Assembly (NCBI GenBank): GCA_017557715.1
Contig: JAFYYE010000369.1
Span: forward strand, 1 to 5,269
Direction of reading: 5' to 3'
Source: Pseudobutyrivibrio sp.
GTDB taxonomy: Bacteria; Bacillota; Clostridia; Lachnospirales; Lachnospiraceae
DNA: 5,269 bases
Part shown: piece by piece, positions 1 to 5,269 of the stretch
How the letters are laid out: each line of letters starts with the position of its first letter
How positions within the stretch are numbered: the first letter of the stretch is position 1
The notes under the pieces: generated by a model
What the model was told of the DNA's origin: nothing
Database searches by the model: none
What the model saw: the letters and a program-made list of their open reading frames with translations, nothing else
Position numbers and translations under genes: made by a program

Positions 1-1
1 C

Positions 2-79
2 TTCTTTGAAACAAAACCAAACCTTCTGGTTCCGTACCTTGATATGATTAATATTGATTTGAGCAGTCGCAAAGGTTGA
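2..79 (+). CDS. C-terminal end of an unidentified upstream protein (partial)
   Basis: The frame starting at base 2 is open for 25 codons and ends at TGA 77-79. The translated tail reads FFETKPNLLVPYLDMIN and then IDLSSRKG. The other two plus-strand frames close early (TGA at 7-9 and at 45-47), which makes this the only plausible coding frame running in from the left. I do not recognise the family from so short a tail and propose no function. A rho-independent terminator begins inside the last codons, and its direction agrees with a plus-strand gene ending here. An open run of 25 codons can occur by chance, so the coding call is moderate only. Confidence 0.5.
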   Translation, partial: FFETKPNLLVPYLDMINIDLSSRKG

Positions 80-96
80 CTTTGTGGCTGTTTTTT
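64..96 (+). terminator. Rho-independent terminator of the upstream gene
   Basis: CAGTCGCAAAG (64-74) pairs along its full 11 bases with CTTTGTGGCTG (80-90), using two G-U wobbles. The loop is five bases, GTTGA (75-79), and six T residues (91-96) follow immediately. This is the classic intrinsic terminator shape. It works only in the plus direction, because no T run follows the stem on the other strand. The 5' arm is still within the upstream reading frame and the stop codon TGA is in the loop. It should insulate the his genes from upstream transcription. Confidence 0.8.
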
Positions 97-104
97 GATA
101 TTGT
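76..104 (+). promoter_or_regulatory. Predicted hisZ operon promoter (sigma-A type)
   Basis: TTGACT (76-81, five of six matches to TTGACA) is followed by a 17-base spacer and TATTGT (99-104, four of six). A TGA at 96-98 supplies the TGn of an extended -10. The start of transcription would be near 111, giving a leader of about 48 nt before hisZ. The -35 box sits in the loop and 3' arm of the upstream terminator, so the two elements share DNA. The prediction rests on sequence match only. Confidence 0.6.
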
Positions 105-158
105 TACTTTATTACATTAGCAGACTAAAGTGAATTAAAACCGATGAGGTGAAAAAAT

Positions 159-1145
159 ATGAAAAATTTAACTTTACACACCCCTGAAGGTGTCCGTGAC
201 ATTTACAACAGTGAATATGAGCGTCGACTTGATACTTTATATAATCTTAGAAAATGTTTTAAAAAATACAACTATGCACCTATTTCCACACCTACCTTTG
301 AGTATTTTGATACTTTTTCAAGAGAAGTAGGTTCATGTGAATCCAATGAAATGTTTAAGTTCTTTGACAGAGATGGAAATACTCTTGTATTAAGACCTGA
401 CATTACACCATCTATAGCAAGAGCTGCTGCTATGTATTTTTCTGACATTGAGGGCGCTGTTAAGCTCTCTTACGAAGGTAATGTATTTATTAACTACCAT
501 AGCCTTCAGGGTCGATTAAAGGAGAGTACACAGGCAGGCTGTGAGTTTATTGGTGATAGCTCTGTAGATGCAGATGCAGAGGTTCTTACTATTGTTGTTA
601 ACGCATTGCAAGAAAGCGGTCTTAAGGAATTTGAAATAGGAGTAGGTCATTTTGATATTGTTAGAGGACTAATTGATGCAGCTAATCTTTCAGAGGACAT
701 GGAAGAAAAGCTTGTAGGTCTTATTTCAAATAAGAATTTCTTTGGCGCTAAAGAACTTCTTGAAAGCGCTGGCGTATCAAAGAGTCTTATAGATTTGTTT
801 GATCTTACAGGAAAAATTTTAAATTCACCTTCTGAATGGAAGCCTTATATGGAAAAAGCCAAGAAATATAAGAAGGTTTATGATGCTTTAGAGTATCTTA
901 CAAAGCTTTATGATTTACTTAACAAGAATAAGGTGATGGATTTCATTTCATTTGAGCTTGGAATGATTTCTGAGTACAAATATTACACTGGAATTATTTT
1001 TACAGGTTATTCCTACGGAGTTGGTGAGCCACTTGTTAAAGGTGGCAGATATGACTCACTGCTTAGCCTATTTGGCAAAGATTCACCTGCTATTGGCTTT
1101 GCAATTACCGTTGACCAGCTGATGTTAGCATTGGAGAGACAATAA
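159..1145 (+). CDS. hisZ: ATP phosphoribosyltransferase regulatory subunit HisZ
   Basis: This 328-residue cytoplasmic protein is a paralogue of histidyl-tRNA synthetase that has no aminoacylation role. It joins short-form HisG to give an active, histidine-regulated ATP phosphoribosyltransferase, the first step of histidine synthesis. The class II synthetase core is visible: TPEGVRDIY near residues 8-16, LVLRPDITPSIARA at 76-89 (motif-2 region), ESTQAGCEFIG at 122-132, and KGGRYDSLL with GFAITVDQL at 294-321 (motif 3). Where true HisRS has the LVRGLDYYTG signature, this protein has MISEYKYYTG (269-278), which lacks the substrate-binding arginine. It ends right after the catalytic core, with no anticodon-binding domain, as expected for HisZ. 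The start is supported by GAGGTG at 146-151, seven bases upstream. hisG begins one base after the stop, which points to translational coupling and fits joint assembly. Confidence 0.95.
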   Translation: MKNLTLHTPEGVRDIYNSEYERRLDTLYNLRKCFKKYNYAPISTPTFEYFDTFSREVGSCESNEMFKFFDRDGNTLVLRPDITPSIARAAAMYFSDIEGAVKLSYEGNVFINYHSLQGRLKESTQAGCEFIGDSSVDADAEVLTIVVNALQESGLKEFEIGVGHFDIVRGLIDAANLSEDMEEKLVGLISNKNFFGAKELLESAGVSKSLIDLFDLTGKILNSPSEWKPYMEKAKKYKKVYDALEYLTKLYDLLNKNKVMDFISFELGMISEYKYYTGIIFTGYSYGVGEPLVKGGRYDSLLSLFGKDSPAIGFAITVDQLMLALERQ

Positions 1146-1146
1146 T

Positions 1147-1803
1147 ATGAGCGATAGATATTTAACATTTGCCCTTGGAAAGGGACGACTTGCAAAACAA
1201 ACACTTGCTTTATTTGAAAGTATCGGTATCACCTGTGAGGAGATGAAAGACCCTGATACAAGAAAGCTTATCTTCACAAACGAAGAATTAAAACTGAAAT
1301 TCTTCCTAGCAAAAGGGCCTGATGTACCTACATATGTTGAGTATGGAGCAGCAGATATAGGAGTTGTTGGAGAAGACACTATACTTGAAGAGAACCGAAA
1401 TATTTATGAGGTTTTGGACCTTGGCTTTGGAAAGTGCAGAATGTGTGTCTGTGGACCAGCAGACGCTGCTGAGTTGTTGAAGCATCATGAACTTATTCGT
1501 GTTGCCAGCAAATATCCTCGTATTGCTAAGGATCATTTTTACAATACTAAGAATCAGACAGTAGAGATTATTAAATTAAATGGTTCTATCGAATTAGCAC
1601 CTATTGTTGGCCTTTCAGAGGTTATTGTGGACATTGTTGAAACAGGTTCTACTCTTAGAGAAAACGGACTTGTTGTTCTTGAAGAGGTTTGTCCACTTTC
1701 AGCCAGAATGGTAGTAAATCAGGTGTCCATGAAGATGGAATATGAAAGAATTACAGAGCTTATTGAAAATCTGAAGGGGGCACTTGAAAATGAGAAAGCT
1801 TAG
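1147..1803 (+). CDS. hisG: ATP phosphoribosyltransferase catalytic subunit, short form
   Basis: The protein condenses ATP and PRPP to phosphoribosyl-ATP, the committed step of histidine synthesis. At 218 residues it is the short HisG type, lacking the roughly 80-residue C-terminal ACT-like regulatory domain of the long form, so it depends on HisZ. Visible signatures are LGKGRLA (10-16), ADIGVVGEDTILE (69-81) and the PRPP-binding loop DIVETGSTLREN (162-173). GGAGAG at 1133-1138, inside the end of hisZ, is a good ribosome site eight bases before the ATG. The gene's last 14 bases overlap the start of hisD. Nothing is truncated relative to the short-form family. Confidence 0.96.
   Translation: MSDRYLTFALGKGRLAKQTLALFESIGITCEEMKDPDTRKLIFTNEELKLKFFLAKGPDVPTYVEYGAADIGVVGEDTILEENRNIYEVLDLGFGKCRMCVCGPADAAELLKHHELIRVASKYPRIAKDHFYNTKNQTVEIIKLNGSIELAPIVGLSEVIVDIVETGSTLRENGLVVLEEVCPLSARMVVNQVSMKMEYERITELIENLKGALENEKA
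1774..1780 (+). promoter_or_regulatory. Ribosome binding site deciding the hisD start
   Basis: AAGGGGG at 1774-1780 lies inside the hisG coding region. It is nine bases from ATG 1790 but only three bases from the in-frame TTG at 1784. The spacing therefore favours ATG 1790 as the hisD start. Confidence 0.7.
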
Positions 1804-3082
1804 GCTTACAGCAAATACTATAGATAATATTTTAGAGACACTTCTTAAACGTAGCCCAAACCAGTACACAGAGTATGAATCTACGGTTAATGAAATTGTA
1901 AATAGCGTTAGAGAAAAAGGCGATGAAGCAATATTCGCTTATACGAAAAAGTTTGATGGTGCGGATATAAATGAAAATAATATTGTTGTTACAAAAAATG
2001 AAATTGAAGAGGCCTATAATCTAGTTCCACAGGAGCTTGTTGATGTTATCCGTAAAGCTCTTGTAAACATCGAAAAATATCATGCCAAACAAAAGCAGAA
2101 TAGCTGGTTTTCTTCTGAGGAGGGAATTATTCTTGGTCAGAAGGTGACACCCCTTGCTAAGGTTGGCGTTTATGTACCAGGAGGAAAAGCAGTTTATCCA
2201 TCATCTGTATTGATGAACGTAATGCCTGCCAAAGTTGCAGGTGTCGGAACTATTTATATGACAACCCCATGCGACAAAAATGGAAAAGTAAATCCTAGCA
2301 CTCTTGTGGCCGCTAATGAAGCAGGAGTCGACGTGATTTATAAATGCGGTGGCGCTCAGGCTATTGCCGCTATGGCTTTTGGCACAAAGTCAATCTCAAA
2401 AGCTGATAAGATTGTTGGTCCAGGAAATATTTTTGTAGCCCTTGCCAAGAAAGCTGTATTTGGTTATGTTTCAATTGATTCTATTGCTGGTCCTTCAGAG
2501 ATTTTAGTACTTGCGGATGAGACAGCTAATCCTACATATGTAGCCGCCGATTTATTATCTCAGGCAGAGCATGATGAGCTTGCATCTGCGATTTTAGTTA
2601 CTACTTCAGAAAAGCTTGCAGATGAAGTTGAAAAGGAAATAGAGAGATTTGTAAATATACTTTCTAGAAAAGAAATTATTCAGAAATCACTTGATAACTT
2701 TGGATATTTACTTGTTGCAGACAATATGAAGGATGCTGTTGACTGCGTAAATGCAATTGCATCTGAGCACTTAGAAATTGTAACAGCTAACCCTTTTGAG
2801 ACTATGACTTATGTTAAAAATGCTGGAGCAATTTTCCTTGGTCAATATTCTTCAGAGCCACTTGGAGACTATTTTGCAGGACCAAATCATGTACTTCCAA
2901 CCAATGGAACAGCCAGATTTTTCTCGCCTCTTTCAGTGGATGATTTTATCAAGAAATCTAGTATTATTTCATATTCAAAGGAGGCTCTTGAAGCGGTATA
3001 TCCTGACATTGTAAAGTTTGCAAACAACGAGCAGCTTACAGCACACGCAAACTCGATTAAAGTACGATTTGAAGATATTTAA
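1790..3082 (+). CDS. hisD: Histidinol dehydrogenase
   Basis: This zinc enzyme oxidises L-histidinol to histidine in two NAD-dependent steps at the end of the pathway. From ATG 1790 it has 430 residues, the usual family length. The signatures appear in order: GVYVPGGKAVYPSS (126-139), CGGAQAIAAMAFGT (186-199), KIVGPGNIFVA (207-217), GPSEILVLAD (234-243), SQAEHDE (257-263), SEHLEI (325-330) and GDYFAGPNHVLPT (359-371). The expected zinc ligands Q258, H261, D360 and H419 and the catalytic pair E326/H327 are all present, at nearly the same numbers as in the well-studied E. coli enzyme, so the protein should be active. It overlaps hisG by 14 nt. An in-frame TTG at 1784 would add two residues but sits too close to the ribosome site. 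A 124-bp gap with a promoter candidate follows. Confidence 0.97.
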   Translation: MRKLRLTANTIDNILETLLKRSPNQYTEYESTVNEIVNSVREKGDEAIFAYTKKFDGADINENNIVVTKNEIEEAYNLVPQELVDVIRKALVNIEKYHAKQKQNSWFSSEEGIILGQKVTPLAKVGVYVPGGKAVYPSSVLMNVMPAKVAGVGTIYMTTPCDKNGKVNPSTLVAANEAGVDVIYKCGGAQAIAAMAFGTKSISKADKIVGPGNIFVALAKKAVFGYVSIDSIAGPSEILVLADETANPTYVAADLLSQAEHDELASAILVTTSEKLADEVEKEIERFVNILSRKEIIQKSLDNFGYLLVADNMKDAVDCVNAIASEHLEIVTANPFETMTYVKNAGAIFLGQYSSEPLGDYFAGPNHVLPTNGTARFFSPLSVDDFIKKSSIISYSKEALEAVYPDIVKFANNEQLTAHANSIKVRFEDI

Positions 3083-3112
3083 AAAAATAAAAAGGGAAAT
3101 ATATATAAAATT

Positions 3113-3133
3113 AATTACACATTTTGTGTAGTT
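3113..3133 (+). repeat. Short inverted repeat in the hisD-hisB gap
   Basis: TACACA (3116-3121) and TGTGTA (3125-3130) form a perfect 6-bp inverted repeat around TTT. It extends to nine pairs with one G-U wobble (3113-3133). No clear T run follows, so it is a poor terminator. It could be a protein-binding site or a weak RNA hairpin stabilising the 3' end of the hisD message. The function is unknown. Confidence 0.45.
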
Positions 3134-3139
3134 TACCAT

Positions 3140-3176
3140 CCTTTAATTAAATTCGTATTTTCGGTATAATTAAAGG
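3140..3176 (+). repeat. 10-bp inverted repeat enclosing the hisB promoter
   Basis: CCTTTAATTA (3140-3149) is exactly repeated in inverse as TAATTAAAGG (3167-3176), with 17 bases between the arms. The left arm covers the -35 position and the right arm overlaps the last four bases of the TATAAT box. This placement is what a repressor operator would show. No T run follows, so it is not a terminator. The arms are AT-rich, so chance is possible, but ten perfect pairs inside a 124-bp gap is notable. Confidence 0.5.
3142..3170 (+). promoter_or_regulatory. Predicted internal promoter for hisB-hisIE
   Basis: A perfect TATAAT lies at 3165-3170. With a 17-base spacer the -35 position is TTTAAT (3142-3147), only three of six matches to TTGACA. 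Transcription would start near 3177, about 30 nt before the hisB ATG. The 124-bp gap, against one-base and overlapping junctions upstream, also suggests a separate transcription start here. The weak -35 and the surrounding inverted repeat suggest that it may be regulated. Confidence 0.55.
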
Positions 3177-3206
3177 CGTGGGAATTATAAATAATTAGGT
3201 GAAATT

Positions 3207-3803
3207 ATGTCAGAAGAACGCAGGGCAAAGGTTGCCAGAAAAACAAAAGAGACAGATATCACTATCGATTTTTCGATAGATGGTTCAGGTGAGTGTCAGG
3301 TTAGTTCAGGTGTCGGTTTTTTTGACCACATGCTTGATGCTTTTACAAGACACGGCCTTTTTGATCTATCGGCATCAATAAAGGGGGATTTACAGGTTGA
3401 TTGCCACCACACTATTGAGGATACAGGAATCGTGCTTGGCAATGCAATCAAAAAAGCCTGCGGGGGTAAGCTTGGGATTAAGAGATATGGAAGCTGCATT
3501 CTTCCAATGGATGAGACATTAGTGCTTGTTGCAGTGGATTTATGTAACAGACCATACTTATCTTTTGAAGCAGAATTTCCAACAGAAAAAATAGGATATA
3601 TGGATACTGAAATGGTAAAAGAATTTTTCTATGCTATTTCATATTCTGCAGGAATGAATTTACATATAAAAGTTCTTACACCAGGAAATTCACATCACAT
3701 GTGTGAGGCAATGTTTAAAGCATTTGCTAAAGCTTTGGATGAGGCCACAACTATTGACCCAAGACTTAATAATTCCACTATGACTACAAAGGGTTCAATT
3801 TAA
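3207..3803 (+). CDS. hisB: Imidazoleglycerol-phosphate dehydratase
   Basis: The enzyme dehydrates imidazole glycerol phosphate to imidazole acetol phosphate, a manganese-dependent step. It has 198 residues, the normal size for the stand-alone dehydratase, and carries no N-terminal histidinol-phosphatase domain as in E. coli HisB. The duplicated-fold metal motifs are intact: FFDHMLDAFTRHG (38-50), DCHHTIEDTGI (65-75), MDETLV (101-106) and NSHHMCEAMFKAFAKAL (161-177). H41, H49, H67, H68, H163, H164, E71 and E167 are the likely metal or catalytic residues. The C-terminus ends TTKGSI, close to the usual STKG ending. AGGTG at 3197-3201, five bases upstream, supports this ATG. It is followed after 21 bases by hisIE, so the two are probably co-transcribed. 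Confidence 0.96.
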   Translation: MSEERRAKVARKTKETDITIDFSIDGSGECQVSSGVGFFDHMLDAFTRHGLFDLSASIKGDLQVDCHHTIEDTGIVLGNAIKKACGGKLGIKRYGSCILPMDETLVLVAVDLCNRPYLSFEAEFPTEKIGYMDTEMVKEFFYAISYSAGMNLHIKVLTPGNSHHMCEAMFKAFAKALDEATTIDPRLNNSTMTTKGSI

Positions 3804-3824
3804 TTTAAAGGAGCAGGACTTGAC

Positions 3825-5105
3825 ATGGAACACAAAAACATAGTTGCCACTATTTATATTAAAGATGGTATGGCAGTAAAAAGCCCTACTGAGCTTGATG
3901 TAAAAAAAGATGTATTAGAACTGGCATCAGTATATGATGACAGCGGTATCGATAAAATTATTTGTTATGATTTATCCACCGATGATGAAGAGCATGACAA
4001 AAACATTCTTGCCATCCGAGAGATTAATCGTAATGTACAGGTAAAGACAGCAGGCGGTGGAAATATCAAACGTCTTGAGGATGTAAAAAAACTTCTTTAT
4101 GCTGGATGCGTAGAGGTTATTCTTAATGGCTCAAAGCCTGAGACTATTGATTTAATCAAAGAAGCCAGCGCAAGATTTGGCGCACAAAAAATGCTTGTTA
4201 GTCTCTGTACGGTAGATTTCTTGTTTAAGACCAAGGATTTTCTTCCAGAGAATATCCACGAGCTTCTAATTATGAATTCTTCACTTTTAGAAGGTCTCGA
4301 AAATATTACAAACATTCCATATATTGCTCAGGTCGATAATTATAACCTTGATGAAGTTATTAAAATATTAAAATCAGATCAAATTAGAGGAATATCTGGT
4401 CAGTTTATAAATGATACTAATTTTAATATCATGCAGATGAAGAGTGAGCTTTCCGATTTAGGCATCAAAATGGATAATTTCGAGCCAAAGCTTACCTGGG
4501 CAGATTTAAAACCAAACACACACGGTCTCGTTCCAGCTGTAGTACAGGATTTCCAAACAGGCGAGGTTCTTATGCTTGCATATATGAATGAAGAATCCTT
4601 TAATACTACAATACGTACTGGAAAAATGACATATTATTCCCGTTCTCGTCAGTCTCTTTGGGTAAAGGGCGAGACAAGTGGTCACTTCCAGTTTGTCAAG
4701 TCATTGACTGCGGACTGTGATTTTGATACTATTTTGGCGAAAGTTTCTCAAGTAGGAGTTGCTTGCCACACTGGTGCTCCAAGCTGCTTCCACAATGAGA
4801 TAGTAAAGAAGGAGTATATTGAGCGAAATCCACTAAAGGTATTTGAGGATGTTTATTCTGTTATAGCTGATCGTAAGAAAAACCCAAAAGAAGGTTCTTA
4901 CACAAATTATCTTTTCGATAAAGGCTTGGATAAAATCCTTAAAAAAGTTGGTGAAGAAGCAACAGAAATTGTTATCGCTGCTAAGAATCCTGATTCTGAA
5001 GAAACCAAATATGAGATTTCAGATTTCCTGTATCACATGATGGTTCTTATGGTTGAAAAAGGTGTTACTTGGGAAGATATTACCTCTGAGCTCGCTCAAA
5101 GATAA
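3825..5105 (+). CDS. hisIE: Phosphoribosyl-AMP cyclohydrolase / phosphoribosyl-ATP pyrophosphatase with a degenerate HisF-like N-terminal domain
   Basis: This 426-residue protein has three parts. Residues 1-215 resemble a HisF/HisA beta-alpha barrel: the IKDGMAVKS start, GIDKIICYDLS (41-51), and the TAGGGN phosphate loop with AGCVEVILNG (75-102). Residues about 222-325 are HisI, the cyclohydrolase of step 3: GLVPAVVQD, EVLMLAYMNEE, SRSRQSLWVKGETSGH, the DCDFD magnesium motif (297-301), and zinc cysteines C298, C314 and C321. Residues 338-426 are HisE, the pyrophosphatase of step 2: ADRKKNPKEGSYTNYLF, KVGEEATEIVIAAK (374-387) and EISDFLYHMMVLM (397-409). Both enzymatic domains look intact. In the barrel part the two catalytic aspartates appear lost (Y11 and C128 at those positions), so it probably does not catalyse. 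Ordinary HisIE proteins are about 200-230 residues, so this one is roughly double. AAAGGAG at 3807-3813 is 11 bases before the ATG. That spacing is slightly long, and AGGA at 3815-3818 may contribute. Confidence 0.93.
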   Translation: MEHKNIVATIYIKDGMAVKSPTELDVKKDVLELASVYDDSGIDKIICYDLSTDDEEHDKNILAIREINRNVQVKTAGGGNIKRLEDVKKLLYAGCVEVILNGSKPETIDLIKEASARFGAQKMLVSLCTVDFLFKTKDFLPENIHELLIMNSSLLEGLENITNIPYIAQVDNYNLDEVIKILKSDQIRGISGQFINDTNFNIMQMKSELSDLGIKMDNFEPKLTWADLKPNTHGLVPAVVQDFQTGEVLMLAYMNEESFNTTIRTGKMTYYSRSRQSLWVKGETSGHFQFVKSLTADCDFDTILAKVSQVGVACHTGAPSCFHNEIVKKEYIERNPLKVFEDVYSVIADRKKNPKEGSYTNYLFDKGLDKILKKVGEEATEIVIAAKNPDSEETKYEISDFLYHMMVLMVEKGVTWEDITSELAQR

Positions 5106-5114
5106 TTTTATTTT

Positions 5115-5269
5115 ATGAAAAAACTCGCATTATCAGACGATATTTTGATGCAGATTGATAAGCCTGCACGTTATATCGGAAACGAATTTAATAGTGTAAA
5201 AAAGAATCCTGCTGATGTAGACATCAGATTTGCCATGTGCTTCCCTGATGTCTACGAAGTAGGTATGTC
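5115..5269 (+). CDS. B12-binding radical SAM protein, TIGR03960-like (5' part only)
   Basis: The first 51 codons are present and the gene runs off the window. The N-terminus shows KPARYIGNEFNSVKK and then VDIRFAMCFPDVYEVGM, the characteristic start of the TIGR03960 family (YgiQ-like, B12-binding domain followed by radical SAM). The substrate of this family is not established to my knowledge. In Clostridia such genes usually sit beside a DUF2344 gene, a ribonuclease G gene and rplU/rpmA; this could be true downstream but is not visible here. The ATG is nine bases after the hisIE stop, with no terminator and no evident Shine-Dalgarno in the T-rich gap, so it is probably reached by read-through transcription and coupled translation. 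It is in the same reading frame as hisIE. Confidence 0.85.
   Translation, partial: MKKLALSDDILMQIDKPARYIGNEFNSVKKNPADVDIRFAMCFPDVYEVGM

Noticed and set aside
25..38. TGGTTCCGTACC resembles the T-box core TGGNACCGCG.
   Set aside because: It mismatches the core at several invariant positions, lies within the upstream reading frame, and is upstream of the terminator without the expected long leader and antiterminator structure.
107..130. CTTTA (107-111) and TAAAG (126-130), with an inner TTAG/CTAA pair, form a small hairpin in the hisZ leader.
   Set aside because: The pairing is broken and AT-only outside four bases. It is too weak to call a regulatory element.
159..1145. The hisZ gene as a histidyl-tRNA synthetase (hisS).
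   Set aside because: The LVRGLDYYTG signature is altered, the anticodon-binding domain is absent, and it directly precedes a short-form hisG, which requires HisZ.
1125..1379. Open minus-strand frames lying across the hisZ-hisG, hisG, hisB and hisIE coding regions (1013-1204, 1125-1379, 1306-1536, 3296-3499, 4097-4315).
   Set aside because: Each lies antisense to a strongly recognised conserved gene and shows no recognisable motif. They are shadows of the real coding frames.
1784..1789. TTG at 1784 as the hisD start, adding two residues.
   Set aside because: It is only three bases from AAGGGGG, while ATG 1790 is at a normal nine-base spacing.
2811..3014. Plus-strand 67-codon open frame inside hisD.
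   Set aside because: It is out of frame within the conserved catalytic end of HisD and has no recognisable features.
3083..3112. A-rich tract just after hisD as a possible terminator.
   Set aside because: It has no GC stem and no T run on the plus strand. It is only AT-rich spacer.

Overview
The window is an AT-rich, all-plus-strand stretch of bacterial chromosome carrying a histidine-biosynthesis gene cluster. The short HisG paired with HisZ, the strong AGGTG/AAGGAG-type ribosome sites, the protein sequences and a HisF-like/HisI/HisE fusion suggest a low-GC Firmicute, most likely a Clostridia member of the Lachnospiraceae (Butyrivibrio/Pseudobutyrivibrio/Roseburia-like). That placement is inference from sequence flavour, not from a search.

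Layout. Positions 2-79 hold the last 25 codons of an unidentified upstream gene. Its stop codon lies in the loop of a rho-independent terminator (64-96). A promoter overlaps this terminator (TTGACT at 76-81, extended -10 at 96-104) and should drive hisZ after a leader of only about 50 nt. hisZ (159-1145) and hisG (1147-1803) are separated by one base. hisD (1790-3082) overlaps hisG by 14 nt. A 124-bp gap follows; it contains two inverted repeats and a second promoter candidate with a perfect TATAAT. Then come hisB (3207-3803), the three-domain hisIE gene (3825-5105) and the start of a TIGR03960-type B12-binding radical SAM gene (5115 to the window edge).

How they work together. HisZ and HisG form the ATP phosphoribosyltransferase (step 1). 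The HisE and HisI domains carry out steps 2 and 3. HisB (IGP dehydratase only) is the dehydratase step after HisA and HisF/HisH, and HisD performs the last two oxidations to histidine. hisA, hisF, hisH, hisC and a histidinol-phosphate phosphatase are not in the window and must be elsewhere if the pathway is complete.

The most unusual item is the roughly 215-residue N-terminal part of the HisIE protein. It looks like a HisF/HisA beta-alpha barrel, but both catalytic aspartates and the second phosphate-binding glycine motif appear to be replaced, so it is probably a pseudoenzyme domain. I saw no mobile element, CRISPR array, tRNA or rRNA, and no wholly new system.
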